NCBI RefSeq assembly: GCF_000518805.1
Contig: NZ_JAEH01000014.1
Location: forward strand, 1-64,000
Length of the DNA: 64,000 nucleotides
Reading direction: 5' to 3'
From: Shewanella waksmanii ATCC BAA-643
Lineage (GTDB): Bacteria > Pseudomonadota > Gammaproteobacteria > Enterobacterales > Shewanellaceae
Shown here: piece by piece, positions 1 to 11,739 of the stretch
Position numbering within the stretch: the stretch's first letter is position 1
Layout: every line of letters starts with the position of its first letter
The notes under the pieces: generated by a model
Told to the model about the DNA's origin: nothing
Database searches by the model: none
The model's input: the letters and a program-made list of their open reading frames with translations, nothing else
Translations under genes and position numbers: made by a program

Positions 1-152
1 GTTAACGAGCTTAACCGTAGAACAACTATGCTCTTCACTCGTTGCAAGCCACATGGATGTGGTGAATGTCATTAATGCAGGAGCATTTAAGGACCTTACC
101 TCAGTACCGCTAAACTCTCGCTGAGTGACTAAATGTTTATACTGATTGGTAT
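1..152. repeat. Partial copy of MITE-like element with internal 48-bp insert
   Basis: Positions 1-45 and about 92-152 match the reverse complement of 8646-8748 almost base for base, ending in the same 16-bp terminal repeat (137-152). Between the matching parts, about 46-93 carries roughly 48 bp absent from the other copy, including a CCACATGGATGTGG near-palindrome. The rest of the element would lie left of the window. The repeat covers an in-frame upstream start for the next gene, so that upstream start is unlikely. Confidence 0.7.
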
Positions 153-192
153 AAGGTATAGTACACTTAAATTCACAATAGTGGAGAAGCTG

Positions 193-615
193 ATGATTAA
201 AAAAGCAATTGGCTTGTTTGTACTCTTTATCGCCGCCTCGGTGCAAGCGGTACCTAGCGATGATATTGCTGAAATATTATCTCAGCAAGAAGCGGCGTGG
301 AATCGAGGCGATCTCGATAACTACATGCGCGGCTACTGGAACAATGAAAAAATGCGCTTTGTGTCAGGCAATAAGTTCAGCTACGGCTGGGAAAAGACCT
401 TGGCGGCTTATAAGAAAAACTATCCTAATGCCGCGGCACTAGGGCAGCTCCAGTTCACTATCGAAGAGACCAAAATGCTGAGTAATTATGCGGCATTAGT
501 GGTGGGACGTTGGGAGCTAAAACGCGCCAAAGACAACCCTAATGGCGTGTTCACTTTGTTAGTGGAACGCATCGATGATCGTTGGGTGATCACCCATGAC
601 CATAGTTCTGACTAA
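193..615 (+). CDS. Secreted SnoaL/NTF2-like (DUF4440-type) protein
   Basis: About 140 residues. It opens with a hydrophobic signal-peptide-like segment (about residues 3-20, ending SVQA), so it is probably exported to the periplasm. The remainder looks like a single NTF2/SnoaL cone fold of the DUF4440 type: an N-terminal helix with QQEAAWNRGDLDNYM, a SYGWEKTLAAYKKNYP helix, and a C-terminal beta sheet ending in RWVITHDHSSD. No catalytic role can be read from the sequence; family members bind small ligands or act as enzymes. The start at 193 is chosen because the longer frame from 133 begins inside the repeat element. Its stop codon overlaps the stop of the convergent NRDE gene. Confidence 0.75.
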   Translation: MIKKAIGLFVLFIAASVQAVPSDDIAEILSQQEAAWNRGDLDNYMRGYWNNEKMRFVSGNKFSYGWEKTLAAYKKNYPNAAALGQLQFTIEETKMLSNYAALVVGRWELKRAKDNPNGVFTLLVERIDDRWVITHDHSSD

Positions 616-1382
616 CCCGAGACATGTAAAACATCAGAGCCCAGTTGACGGCCTTTGCCGTCGTAACGTAACTCCATAATATCGACCTGCTGCTTAGCAT
701 TGCGCAATACAATGCTGGTGGCACGAGTGCCATACTTCGGATGCTTGATGTAGATAGCTGACAATAATCGTTCCCACTCTAGCGCTACACCCGTTTGTGG
801 CAGATCCGCATCGGCAGCACGGCTTTCATCTTTCATTAGCATGGCAAGTTGTTGCATTTTAGGCGCGCTGTTATCACGTAGTAGCCCGCTAACGTAATCC
901 TCTAAGGCTTGGGTGCCTTTGGCCATTTTCGGCCACACATCGTCTAACTCACCATTGCTAATAGCATGAAATCCAGGGCTAAGCGGGCTGCTGGTTTGGC
1001 TGACGCTGTTATAGCACATCAGCTGGTCGTGTTGTTCAAAAACTAGATTGAATGGATTGTATTGCTCGCTGTGCTGCGTCAACCACATCTGATCAAATGG
1101 CTGCTGAGAATCGAGCGCATTAAGTACCAGATCGCCACGACTACGCATATCTTGCTGCTGTAATTCAGGAGCGCGAATATTGGTAAGGGCGGCAAATTCC
1201 CCTTGCTGATTGACTCCTAACCACGTGCCGCCGGCTTCAAGATCTTTACCTGCAATAATGCCTTGTGGTTGTTGCCATAAATGCAGGCCTTGGGTGGGAC
1301 GATGATGAAACTCATCACGGTTAGCACAAACAATCAACGGGTAGTCAGGATGCACCTGATAGGCGACAAACAGTATGCACAT
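612..1382 (-). CDS. NRDE-family protein (DUF833)
   Basis: 256 residues, the usual family size. The N-terminus is Met-Cys-Ile, with Cys2 in the position of an N-terminal nucleophile, and the diagnostic NRDE motif lies at about residues 21-24. A GGTWLGVNQQGEFAALTN block follows. The family (PF05742, related to eukaryotic TANGO2) has no firmly established bacterial function; the Cys2 arrangement suggests an Ntn-hydrolase-like fold. It converges on the preceding gene with a 4-bp overlap, and no operon partner is obvious. The family call is secure and the function unknown. Confidence 0.85.
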   Translation of the reverse strand: MCILFVAYQVHPDYPLIVCANRDEFHHRPTQGLHLWQQPQGIIAGKDLEAGGTWLGVNQQGEFAALTNIRAPELQQQDMRSRGDLVLNALDSQQPFDQMWLTQHSEQYNPFNLVFEQHDQLMCYNSVSQTSSPLSPGFHAISNGELDDVWPKMAKGTQALEDYVSGLLRDNSAPKMQQLAMLMKDESRAADADLPQTGVALEWERLLSAIYIKHPKYGTRATSIVLRNAKQQVDIMELRYDGKGRQLGSDVLHVSG

Positions 1383-1460
1383 ACGTAAGGTCTCATTGCG
1401 GGGCCGATAATGGTCAATCTACTCGGCCAACCGCATAAGATCTAGTAAAAGCTGCAACGG

Positions 1461-3059
1461 TTAATGGTGATGCTGACCTTTTTCTTGGCTATGAGAATGG
1501 CCATGCGAATGACCATGTGAGTGGCCGTGGGAGTGATTACCATCATGATCATGGTGATGTGCTTTGGGTTTCCACAGCATAATTCTAGCCATAAATTTTC
1601 TCGGCCCTAGCCTGAGTAAACTTGCCGCAAACAGGCTTGCTAACAGGATAACCGCGATCAAACTGATATTATCAGGCACCGGCAGTACGATGTGCCAGTT
1701 TAGTTGCATTAACTCAGTGACAAAAATGCCACCGGTTATCAGTAAGCTGAGCAATGCAATTTGCAACTTCGACATCAGCTTGAGCTGAGCGAGGTTAAAC
1801 ACCGGCGCGGCAATCAGAGCCACCATAACAGCGGCATTACTCCAGCCACTGTATGCTAGGGCCAGTGCTAATACCGCGCCGCCTAAATTACAAAAACGCA
1901 TCGGCAAAAATAGCGCTAATAATACTGCCACCTGTACCCAAGGGTTTGCCAAGGGCACAGAGGGGTGGCCAATCAAGTTAGCCAATAATAGGCTTAACAC
2001 AATCCACGGCGCACTGCGGTCAACTAAATGGGCAAAACCAAATCGCCAGCCTTGAGCCGGTAAATGCAGGTGTGGATCGGTGGGGGTGACTTTAGCCATC
2101 GTCAGCATCGCCCCCATGAGCATTAAAATCAGCAGTTGCGCCAGGGCAAATTCAGGGCCAAGCAGCAGCGCGGTGATAATTAGGGCTTCCGGACCGAGCA
2201 AGCGTTGCAACCATTGCAATGGCAGATGCTTACTTTGCGGTGATAACCCCAAGGTAAATCGCAGCGCTGCAAACAGATAACTCAGTAACAGTACCGGTGC
2301 GATGGTCGTTAACCAGCCAATAAGCTGTTCAGTGCTGTGATCGTGATGGTGGTGTTCGTGGCCGCCAGAGTCCACCAATAGCAATAACGCCAACAAACCT
2401 AATCCAAGTAGGCTGCCAATACCGGCTTGGTACTCATATTTGCCTTGGCGGTCATCAATTTGTTGTCCGTGGGGCTGATGCAATACCACATGTAGGATAG
2501 AGCCTGTGACAAAAGCTTGTAGATAAACCGTGTTGTCCAAACTTAGGTGAGTAAGTAATTGCTCACCTGCAAAGTAGCCTACACCGGTAAGTGCCATCAT
2601 TGACAGTAAGACCACCCAAGCCCAGCGGGTGCCAACTTGTGGCTTTAATAGCCACCAAATAGCTAAACCCACAGGCAAGCGATGCAGAATAATACCGAGG
2701 GCTAATAGCGTGGATGCGCCTTCTTGTTGTGCCAGTACCATTGCACCACCGTCGGTGATGGTATGCAGTAGTAAGCCGCCAATACCTAAAGTGAGTGTTA
2801 GGTTGTGAGTGACTTCAGAATATCGATGAAATAAGCGTTCGCTTAAGGTCGGTCCCCAAATGCCGATCATCACAAATACAATGGCCATAAAGCCGCCGTG
2901 TTGCAGCAGTTCTGGCAAAATGTGTACGAGTACTAAGCCGCCAAGCGAAACAAAAATAAAGCCATCTAAGCCTTTATGCAGTCCAGCTCCCGTTGTGAAA
3001 AAACGGTAGAACAAAGGACCAAGCAATAGTGCGATACAGCTGGCAACGAGATATAACAT
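1461..3059 (-). CDS. ZIP-like metal permease with His-rich tail
   Basis: About 532 residues with many membrane segments. The N-terminal half carries ZIP-like motifs: HILPE at about residues 46-50, HTITDG at 99-104 and HRLPVG at 126-131, placed like the metal-binding helices IV and V of ZIP transporters. A first His cluster (HEHHHHDH) sits in a loop near residue 235. A second multi-helix half follows, and the C-terminus ends in about 35 residues of repeated H-G/S-H units. The likely role is divalent metal movement across the inner membrane. Two hydrophobic halves make it longer than a normal ZIP. A TTG at 3063-3065 would add two residues, but the ATG at 3059 is preferred. Substrate and direction are unknown. 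Confidence 0.6.
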   Translation of the reverse strand: MLYLVASCIALLLGPLFYRFFTTGAGLHKGLDGFIFVSLGGLVLVHILPELLQHGGFMAIVFVMIGIWGPTLSERLFHRYSEVTHNLTLTLGIGGLLLHTITDGGAMVLAQQEGASTLLALGIILHRLPVGLAIWWLLKPQVGTRWAWVVLLSMMALTGVGYFAGEQLLTHLSLDNTVYLQAFVTGSILHVVLHQPHGQQIDDRQGKYEYQAGIGSLLGLGLLALLLLVDSGGHEHHHHDHSTEQLIGWLTTIAPVLLLSYLFAALRFTLGLSPQSKHLPLQWLQRLLGPEALIITALLLGPEFALAQLLILMLMGAMLTMAKVTPTDPHLHLPAQGWRFGFAHLVDRSAPWIVLSLLLANLIGHPSVPLANPWVQVAVLLALFLPMRFCNLGGAVLALALAYSGWSNAAVMVALIAAPVFNLAQLKLMSKLQIALLSLLITGGIFVTELMQLNWHIVLPVPDNISLIAVILLASLFAASLLRLGPRKFMARIMLWKPKAHHHDHDGNHSHGHSHGHSHGHSHSQEKGQHHH

Positions 3060-3065
3060 GGGCAA

Positions 3066-3342
3066 TATAAGTGAAGGAGCCTAGGGAAGCGACAGAGTAT
3101 ATCATACCAATTGTATTTAGTTCATGAGCAATTGGGCAGCCTAATGGGATTTACATTCAAGTTATTGAACCGCGTTATCCCTGCAAGGCCGCTGGTGAGC
3201 TCAATAAACTTGCGCTGAGGCTAGGCTAAGCCACAGGCTTTTCTCGACAGCATTTTGCTACAAATGCTAATGAATTTGTTGTAAAAGTTGGCCTATGTAA
3301 TGATTGTTACGCTGAAAAGGTTATACAATATAGTTTTTACAT
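3066..3342. other. Divergent promoter region with a possible decayed repeat
   Basis: This stretch separates two divergent membrane-protein genes. From about 3104 it begins with ATACCAAT, the same eight bases that open the terminal repeat at 8646, but no matching right end was found. It may be an old MITE remnant or chance. No RNA gene or strong operator was recognised. Confidence 0.3.
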
Positions 3343-3360
3343 GTGACAAAAGCTTTCGCC

Positions 3361-3960
3361 ATGGAAACTCTTTCTGCAGCAGTGATGCTGTTTTTAATTA
3401 TGGACCCGCTAGGCAACTTGCCCATTTTTGCCTCAATTTTACGTCATATTGAGCCGAAAAAGCGTCGTAGAGTGTTAATACGCGAACTGCTCATAGCATT
3501 AGTGATTATGCTGCTGTTTTTGTTTGCTGGTGAAGCCATTCTTAATTTTCTCAATTTACGCTCTGAGTCGGTTAGCATTGCCGGCGGTATCATTCTGTTT
3601 TTGATTGCTATCAGAATGATATTTCCACAGCCAGGTGGTGTTGTAGGCCTCGCCGCAGGTGAAGAGCCCTTTATTGTGCCGATGGCGATTCCGCTCATGG
3701 CCGGTCCTTCTGTGCTAGCTGCGCTGATCTTACTGGCACACACAGATAGCACTAGAATGGGAGATTGGACTATCGCCCTGTTTGCCGCTTGGGGCGCGAG
3801 TGCAGTGATTCTACTTTTCTATAAAGTCTTTACTAAGGTGCTCGGCGAAAAAGGCCTGACAGCGGTAGAGCGCCTAATGGGTATGGTGTTAGTTATGCTA
3901 TCGGTGCAGATGTTCCTCGACGGTGTGGCTAACTATATTGCTCATACGGGGCAAGGCTAA
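3361..3960 (+). CDS. yhgN: MarC-family inner membrane protein, YhgN type
   Basis: About 199 residues with six predicted membrane segments. Blocks such as LIMDPLGNLPIF, GGIILFLIAI, AGEEPFIVPMAIP and a closing ERLMGMVLVM-QMFLDG closely follow E. coli YhgN (MarC family, PF01914). The family spans the inner membrane; its transport function is not established, and the old multiple-antibiotic-resistance link was not upheld. A GTG at 3343 would add six residues, but the ATG at 3361 lines up with the YhgN N-terminus. It stands alone, divergent from the ZIP-like permease. Confidence 0.85.
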   Translation: METLSAAVMLFLIMDPLGNLPIFASILRHIEPKKRRRVLIRELLIALVIMLLFLFAGEAILNFLNLRSESVSIAGGIILFLIAIRMIFPQPGGVVGLAAGEEPFIVPMAIPLMAGPSVLAALILLAHTDSTRMGDWTIALFAAWGASAVILLFYKVFTKVLGEKGLTAVERLMGMVLVMLSVQMFLDGVANYIAHTGQG

Positions 3961-4036
3961 CCGCATCGGCTTATTTGCATAATGCTTGATAGTTTGCAAT
4001 TATTGAATATTGTATCCAACGTATTTGAATAATTGA

Positions 4037-6789
<2,753 letters not shown>

Positions 6790-6991
6790 TCATTTCTCGG
6801 TACAATGCTGGCAAACTGGAGCAGTTTATCATGTGTTCGCCCTTTCTCGAAAGCAAAGCGATGGTTTCGATGCTTACAAATCAATGAGAATTGGCATAGA
6901 ACAACAACAGAACAGGAAATATTCACGCACCTCTGTCATAATTGGCGCAGTGAGTGTGTTCAGCGTGCCAATTTAGGAGTTATTGTTAGGT

Positions 6992-7399
6992 ATGAAAAAG
7001 TTAGTGTCACTGTGGCTCGTTATGGCCCTGAGCATTTTTTCTGCATCTGTCTCTGCTGAAGACGAAGAAAAGCTAGATACCTATGCTTATTACGGATTTG
7101 AGCCAGAAATTGTCACCAATTACATTTCAAATCGAAAGAAGCTTGGTTTTGTGCGCATTGGCGTGGAGTTGATGGTGAAAGATCCTGAAGATCTAATTGC
7201 TTTAGAACGCCACGATCCACTATTGCGTGCCGCCATTGTAGAAATTCTTGGTTCGCAAACCGAGGACAAAGTGAAGTCGTTAACAGGCAAAGAAGATATT
7301 CGCCGCGAGTGTTACGACACCATCAATAATTTGCTTGAAGCCGAAACGGGCAAGGCTATGGTGGTTAACCTGCTATTCACTAAGTATTTATACGATTAA
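6992..7399 (+). CDS. FliL-family flagellar basal-body-associated protein
   Basis: About 135 residues. A signal-like N-terminus (MKKLVSLWLVMALSIFSASVSA) is followed by a FliL-type domain: EPEIVTNYISNRKKLGFVRIGVELMV, then DPLLRAAIVEILGSQTEDKVKSLTGKEDIRREC and a closing VVNLLFTKYLYD. FliL proteins sit by the flagellar stator and modulate motor torque. This one lies outside any flagellar operon, as in other Shewanella-type genomes, so it is a paralogue rather than the operon FliL. The start at 6992 is chosen because AGGAG (6976-6980) is well spaced from it; a TTG at 6983 is too close. Confidence 0.8.
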   Translation: MKKLVSLWLVMALSIFSASVSAEDEEKLDTYAYYGFEPEIVTNYISNRKKLGFVRIGVELMVKDPEDLIALERHDPLLRAAIVEILGSQTEDKVKSLTGKEDIRRECYDTINNLLEAETGKAMVVNLLFTKYLYD

Positions 7400-7430
7400 T
7401 ATTGCCTAGGCAAACTGCGGAGCTACCTAG

Positions 7431-8624
7431 GTGGCTTCGTGGCTGTTGTCATGGCCTTGGGTAACCCAGCTTATGAGCAAACCGTCGCGGCACAGTTATG
7501 TGCGCACCCACCCATCAGAAAAAAAACACGCTGATAAACCGACTAAAGCGGTTAAACCTCAGCCTGCTAGCGGCAAGCGACAGCGTCAAACTCAAGGTTC
7601 AAAATCCAGCGGCAAATACCTTGCTCAGCATCAAATCATTGCGGCTTATCAAACGGGTTTGCACCCGCGCAATATCCATCGACAAGATTACGATTTCAAC
7701 GCGCTTATTAAGGCTTATGCACCGCTGAGCGCTTATGTTCGCCCGAATCCGTACGGTAAGCTGTCAATCGACTTTGCTGATGCTGATGCAGTGAAACACC
7801 TTAATGCCGCCTTGCTAAAGCATCATTATCAAATCGATGCTTGGGATATCCCTGCGGGTTTTTTATGTCCGCCTATTCCGGGGCGGGTGGATTATCTGCA
7901 CTATTTAGCCGATTTACTTTCGGCGCAACCGCTTGATGGACAAAATGTCCCAACTATCCCTAAGCGATTGTATGGAAACAAAATTAAGGCGTTAGATATC
8001 GGCACTGGGGCGAATGGTATCTATCCACTGTTGGGGATTAGTCAGTATGGCTGGCAGTTTGTGGCTAGCGATATTGACCCACAATCGGTTAGCAATGTGC
8101 AGCAAATTGCAGCCGCTAATACCAAGGTGTCTCAGTCGCTCGAGGTGCGCTTGCAGCAGCAAAGCTCGAAAATTTTTTCCGGTATTATCGGCGCCGATGA
8201 ACGCTTTGATATCACGCTATGTAATCCACCTTTCCATGCATCGCTAGCCGAGGCCAGTCAGGGGAGCCAGCGTAAACTCGCCAATTTGGCCGCCAATCGA
8301 GCCGCCAAGGGCCATCAAGCCAGCCAGGCTACCTCTAAGCTTAATTTTGGTGGTCAAAAGGCTGAACTCTGGTGCGATGGCGGCGAACAGCGGTTTTTGC
8401 TTGATATGATCGCTGAGAGCAAGGCCTTTGCAACGCAATGCTTGTGGTTTACCAGTCTGGTTTCTAAAAAAGAAAACCTAACGGCGTGTTACAAGGCACT
8501 CGACAAAGTGGCTGCCGTCACGGTCAAAACCATCAATATGACCCAAGGCAGTAAGTTGACGAGGGTGTTAGCATGGACGTTTTTAGATGCTAAGCAGCAG
8601 GCGTTGTGGGCAAAATACCGTTAA
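7431..8624 (+). CDS. rlmF: 23S rRNA (adenine-1618-N6)-methyltransferase
   Basis: Up to 397 residues. RlmF methylates A1618 of 23S rRNA using S-adenosylmethionine. A basic, low-complexity N-terminus (about 15-65) is followed by the conserved LHPRN-H---YDF block (about 77-90), CPPIPGRVDYLHYLADLL, the SAM-binding DIGTGANG (189-196) and the catalytic NPPF (265-268). The start is uncertain. GTG at 7431 has a GGAG eight bases upstream; an ATG at 7473 would give MSKPSRHS. It is monocistronic, 31 bp after the FliL-family gene. Confidence 0.92.
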   Translation: MASWLLSWPWVTQLMSKPSRHSYVRTHPSEKKHADKPTKAVKPQPASGKRQRQTQGSKSSGKYLAQHQIIAAYQTGLHPRNIHRQDYDFNALIKAYAPLSAYVRPNPYGKLSIDFADADAVKHLNAALLKHHYQIDAWDIPAGFLCPPIPGRVDYLHYLADLLSAQPLDGQNVPTIPKRLYGNKIKALDIGTGANGIYPLLGISQYGWQFVASDIDPQSVSNVQQIAAANTKVSQSLEVRLQQQSSKIFSGIIGADERFDITLCNPPFHASLAEASQGSQRKLANLAANRAAKGHQASQATSKLNFGGQKAELWCDGGEQRFLLDMIAESKAFATQCLWFTSLVSKKENLTACYKALDKVAAVTVKTINMTQGSKLTRVLAWTFLDAKQQALWAKYR

Positions 8625-8645
8625 TCAGCATAGGCTGTTGATGTG

Positions 8646-8910
8646 ATACCAATCAGTATAAACATTTAGTCACTCAGCGAGAGTTTAGCGGTTCTGAGGC
8701 AAGGCAACGAGTGAAGAGCATAGTTATTCTACGGTTAAGCTCGTTAACACAGCATCAAAATCGCTAAAACTCGCCATTCTGGCGCGTTTTTGGCTACCTA
8801 CTTCTGCGTTGAATAACCTCACAAGGGAGCAACCATTGTTTCAGTTATTCGCCTTGAATTAGTTTGCCAAAAGCGCGCTGAGTAGATCAAATTCTTATAC
8901 TGATTGGTAT
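8646..8910. repeat. MITE-like element with 16-bp terminal inverted repeats
   Basis: The element opens with ATACCAATCAGTATAA (8646-8661) and closes with its exact reverse complement (8895-8910), spanning 265 bp with no usable reading frame. The left 103 bp reappear in inverted orientation at 1-152. Size, perfect terminal repeats and non-coding interior fit a miniature inverted-repeat transposable element. No clear target-site duplication was seen and no parent transposase lies in the window. It fills the gap between rlmF and the next gene. Confidence 0.75.
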
Positions 8911-8969
8911 GAATTAACCGGGCTGTGGTACAGTTGAATTTAGGGATTTTAAGCAGCGAGTAAGGATAT

Positions 8970-9341
8970 ATGAGCAGTCCGTTAGGTGGGTATTATTTGG
9001 CGGCAGCCAAGCGTCAACAAACACTCAAATGGCAACAGCAGCAGCTCACTGGTATAGCGTTGAGGTTGCACTTTTATCAACACAATCAATGCCTATTTAG
9101 TGAAACTGCTACGCTTAATATCGGTGAAACCGTGACCCTATCAGATGAGTTGATGACAATCACATGTCGAACTCAGCTGTTGGATTCAGGTTTACTGCAG
9201 CTTGATAGCGAAATCCACAGTGAACGACTGTTGCAACCTTTGCAGCAGCGCTTAATGTTATCTCCTAATGTGAGCAGCAGTAGCCATTTAGCCGATGATG
9301 ACCAATTTAGTCTCAGTGCCGAAGCTAAGCCGACCGCGTGA
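8970..9341 (+). CDS. Hypothetical protein, Gln-rich
   Basis: 123 residues, not recognised. There is no signal peptide or membrane segment. The N-terminal third is Gln-rich (KRQQTLKWQQQQ), the middle alternates polar and hydrophobic residues like a small beta domain (TATLNIGETVTLSDELMTITC), and the C-terminus is Ser-rich. An AAGGA lies just before the ATG. It sits alone between the MITE-like element and the convergent folM gene, ending 7 bp from the folM stop. Only its coding status and soluble character can be supported. Confidence 0.6.
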   Translation: MSSPLGGYYLAAAKRQQTLKWQQQQLTGIALRLHFYQHNQCLFSETATLNIGETVTLSDELMTITCRTQLLDSGLLQLDSEIHSERLLQPLQQRLMLSPNVSSSSHLADDDQFSLSAEAKPTA

Positions 9342-9348
9342 TATGGCG

Positions 9349-10056
9349 CTACTTAAGATGACGCCCACCATCAAGCGGTAATGACCGACCGGTAATGTAG
9401 TGACTGCATAGCAAATACTGGATGGCGTCCCACATTTCATGTTCACCGCCAACTTGTTGCATGAGCGATTTATTGCGCGCTTTTTGTTGGTATTGCTCGC
9501 TGTCTCCTTCATTGAAACAGATCAGCGCCGGTGCAATGCTATTCACTTTGACTTTGGGTGCCAATAAGCTTGCAAATGACAGGCTCATATTCTCCATTGC
9601 GGCTTTACTTGCAGCATAAGCGATGTGTTTTTTACTCCCTTTTTCAGCAACATAATCGGTAATGTGGATAATATTACTTTTCTGCTCAGCGGCTTGAAGT
9701 AACGGTGCGACGGCCAAATTGATCTGATAAGGGGCACTCACATGCACCTGCATCATAGTGGCCATAATGTCGCTGTTAGCCAGGTCTGCGTTGTCAGGTA
9801 ACCATAGAGAAGCGTTATGAATAACGCAATCTAGCTGTGGGTAGGCGGCCAAAACTTTTTCAATGAAGTGCTGAATTTGTAGATTGTCGGTAAAGTCACA
9901 ACAATATAAGTCTGCGCCAGATTCAGCTAAGGCGTCAATGCTAGGGTAATGGCTCCGATACGTGCCAATGACTTGCCAGCCTTGCTGGATAAATGCGTTG
10001 GCGAGATAGAGGCCAATGCGTTTGCCCACTCCGGTGATGAGAACCGTTTTTGTCAT
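9349..10056 (-). CDS. folM: Dihydromonapterin reductase (SDR family)
   Basis: About 235 residues. FolM reduces dihydromonapterin (and dihydrofolate weakly) with NADPH, giving tetrahydromonapterin. The short-chain dehydrogenase features are the nucleotide-binding TGVGKRIG near the N-terminus, HNASLWLP, the catalytic YAASKAA, KVNSIAPALICFNEGD and the C-terminal TGRSLPLDGGRHLK, which matches E. coli FolM closely. The ATG at 10056 has GGAG upstream; a longer frame from 10086 has none. It is last in the leftward folX-folE-folM operon, which explains why it is called FolM rather than a generic SDR. Confidence 0.92.
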   Translation of the reverse strand: MTKTVLITGVGKRIGLYLANAFIQQGWQVIGTYRSHYPSIDALAESGADLYCCDFTDNLQIQHFIEKVLAAYPQLDCVIHNASLWLPDNADLANSDIMATMMQVHVSAPYQINLAVAPLLQAAEQKSNIIHITDYVAEKGSKKHIAYAASKAAMENMSLSFASLLAPKVKVNSIAPALICFNEGDSEQYQQKARNKSLMQQVGGEHEMWDAIQYLLCSHYITGRSLPLDGGRHLK

Positions 10057-10134
10057 CAAAACTCCATCGATTATAGGTTGTTGCATGTTGTAACTGAGCC
10101 TTATGTTAGCGAAAAATAGCGCAGGCCAACATGC

Positions 10135-10770
10135 CTAGGCTAAAAACTCCGCTCGTGTATCGGGATTAGTTTTAAAACTCCCGCCGAGTGCGGTGGTTTG
10201 TGTGGCCGACTGGCTATCCATGATCCCACGTGATTTGACACAATAATGAGTGGCTGTAATGGTTACCGCGACATCTTGGGTATCCAGTAAGGTTTGCAGC
10301 GCCAACAGAATTTGCTGGGTTAAACGCTCTTGCACTTGGGGACGTTGGGCAAAAAAGCGCACAATGCGGTTGATTTTAGAGAGGCCCAAAATCGATTTGT
10401 GGGGAATGTAGGCCACTTTCGCGAGACCATCAATGGTTATAAAGTGATGCTCGCAAGTACTGGTGAGGCTGATGTCACTGACCTTGACCATTTCATCGAG
10501 GCCCATTTTATTGTCAATTTGGGCAATACTGGGAAAGTTGTCGTAGTCTAGACCTGAAAATATCTCGTTAACGTACATTTTGGCGATACGGTGCGGGGTT
10601 TCGCACAGGCTGTCGTCGTTCAAGTCTAGTCCCAAAGTGGCGACAACATCGGTCATTAGGTGTTTGATCTTCTGATATTTTTGTTCGCTATTGAGCTCAC
10701 TAGGCTGAAGTGGCGTTTCTAGGCCTTGGGCAATAAGTGCTTGTCTAACTTGCTCGGCAACTGGCGACAT
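10135..10770 (-). CDS. folE: GTP cyclohydrolase I
   Basis: About 211 residues. FolE converts GTP to 7,8-dihydroneopterin triphosphate, the entry step of folate and monapterin synthesis, as a cytoplasmic homodecamer. The zinc and active-site segments are [28 protein letters not shown] (zinc Cys plus catalytic His residues), [23 protein letters not shown] and HYCVKSRG (second zinc Cys). The ATG at 10770 aligns with other FolE proteins; a TTG at 10782 would add four residues. It lies between folX and folM in one transcription unit. Confidence 0.96.
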   Translation of the reverse strand: MSPVAEQVRQALIAQGLETPLQPSELNSEQKYQKIKHLMTDVVATLGLDLNDDSLCETPHRIAKMYVNEIFSGLDYDNFPSIAQIDNKMGLDEMVKVSDISLTSTCEHHFITIDGLAKVAYIPHKSILGLSKINRIVRFFAQRPQVQERLTQQILLALQTLLDTQDVAVTITATHYCVKSRGIMDSQSATQTTALGGSFKTNPDTRAEFLA

Positions 10771-10797
10771 AATGGACTTCAAATATATTGAAAATGG

Positions 10798-11172
10798 TTA
10801 TTGGCGCTCGGCTAAATGACTTTCAAGGGTGAGGGAGACTGAGTCGGCAAACCTTAGCGCGTGGGGTTTATCTACTTTGACTTGGCAATAGCGCACCCAC
10901 GGATGCTCACAGCCAATGGCCAGAATGTCTGAGACCAACTTTTCCAATAGTAGAAACCGCCCCTCTTCAACGTGTTGAATCACCTTCTTGGTGACGGTCT
11001 TATAGTTAAGCGCGTTAGCCACATCGTCAGTTTGGGCTGACAGTGAGGCTGGATAATGAATCTCTATGTTGATCACCACATCTTGTTGTTTTTCACGTTC
11101 TTCGGGATTAAAGCCGATAAAGGTGCGCAACCTTAAATTGGTGACATTGATTTTTGCATTACTGATGCTCAT
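10798..11172 (-). CDS. folX: Dihydroneopterin triphosphate 2'-epimerase
   Basis: 124 residues, the size of the FolB/FolX family. FolX epimerises dihydroneopterin triphosphate to dihydromonapterin triphosphate. Recognisable blocks are INVTNLRLRTFIGFNPEEREK, the DDVANALNYKTVTKKV segment with its active-site region, RFLLLEKLVSDI and VKVDKPHALRFADSVS, which fits FolX better than the aldolase FolB. AAGGA precedes the ATG. As first gene of folX-folE-folM it sets up a tetrahydromonapterin pathway, and that pterin serves as cofactor for aromatic amino-acid hydroxylases in related bacteria. Confidence 0.92.
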   Translation of the reverse strand: MSISNAKINVTNLRLRTFIGFNPEEREKQQDVVINIEIHYPASLSAQTDDVANALNYKTVTKKVIQHVEEGRFLLLEKLVSDILAIGCEHPWVRYCQVKVDKPHALRFADSVSLTLESHLAERQ

Positions 11173-11186
11173 AGTAGTTCCTTCTC

Positions 11187-11211
11187 ATTTTCAATCTGAT
11201 ACGTTGAAAAT
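11187..11211. promoter_or_regulatory. Inverted repeat upstream of folX
   Basis: ATTTTCAA (11187-11194) and TTGAAAAT (11204-11211) form perfect 8-bp arms nine bases apart, just upstream of the folX start. This is a candidate operator or promoter element for the pterin operon or the divergent GNAT gene. No regulator can be named. Confidence 0.3.
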
Positions 11212-11282
11212 ACGAATAAGGATCAGTTTGTTTTCTTGGATAGCCATGTCGCCAAAGAAGGCATTACGCTGGAGTAATCTGG

Positions 11283-11732
11283 ATGATTAGAGTTGCCACA
11301 GACCAAGACTTAGCCGCCGTTTTGGCGTTGTATCAGGAGCTACGTCCGCAGGATCCGCTGTTGACCGAATCGCAGGCAAAGCAAACTTGGCAGCAGATGT
11401 GCGCAGACCCTCACTGTCATGTTGTCGTTGCCGAAGTAGAGGGCCAATTGGCGGCCAGCTGCGAGCTGACACTCAACATTGGCCTTACCAACGGCGCACG
11501 CCCGTTTGGGATGATTGAGCACGTTATCACTGCCAGCGCGTTTCGTCGTCGCGGTCTGAGCCAACAAGTATTGGGTTTTGCGATTGAGTTAGCATGGCAA
11601 TTGAACTGCTATAAGGTGATGTTGTTATCTGGTGAGCAGTTGCACGGTGCCCACCGTTTATATGAGTCGGTCGGCATGCAAAGCGGCATAGAACGTGGGT
11701 TTGTCATTAAACCTCCACTTTCTCAAACATAG
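11283..11732 (+). CDS. GNAT-family N-acetyltransferase
   Basis: 149 residues covering one GNAT fold. The acetyl-CoA binding signature is HVITASAFRRRGLSQQVLGFAIELA (motif A with R-R-x-G-L-S), followed by YKVMLLSG and a closing YESVGMQSG. The N-terminus MIRVATDQDLAAVLALYQEL is the standard first beta-strand and helix. The acceptor substrate cannot be told from the sequence. It starts the rightward pair divergent from folX and is followed after 7 bp by a second GNAT gene, so the two are probably co-transcribed. Confidence 0.85.
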   Translation: MIRVATDQDLAAVLALYQELRPQDPLLTESQAKQTWQQMCADPHCHVVVAEVEGQLAASCELTLNIGLTNGARPFGMIEHVITASAFRRRGLSQQVLGFAIELAWQLNCYKVMLLSGEQLHGAHRLYESVGMQSGIERGFVIKPPLSQT

Positions 11733-11739
11733 GGTGACC

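Noticed and set aside
133..192. Upstream extension of the first gene from an ATG at 133
   Set aside because: It starts inside the MITE-like repeat and precedes a normal signal-peptide start at 193.
6805..7059. 84-residue open frame upstream of the FliL-family gene
   Set aside because: It overlaps the clear FliL start in another frame, has no recognisable domain and lies in a promoter region.
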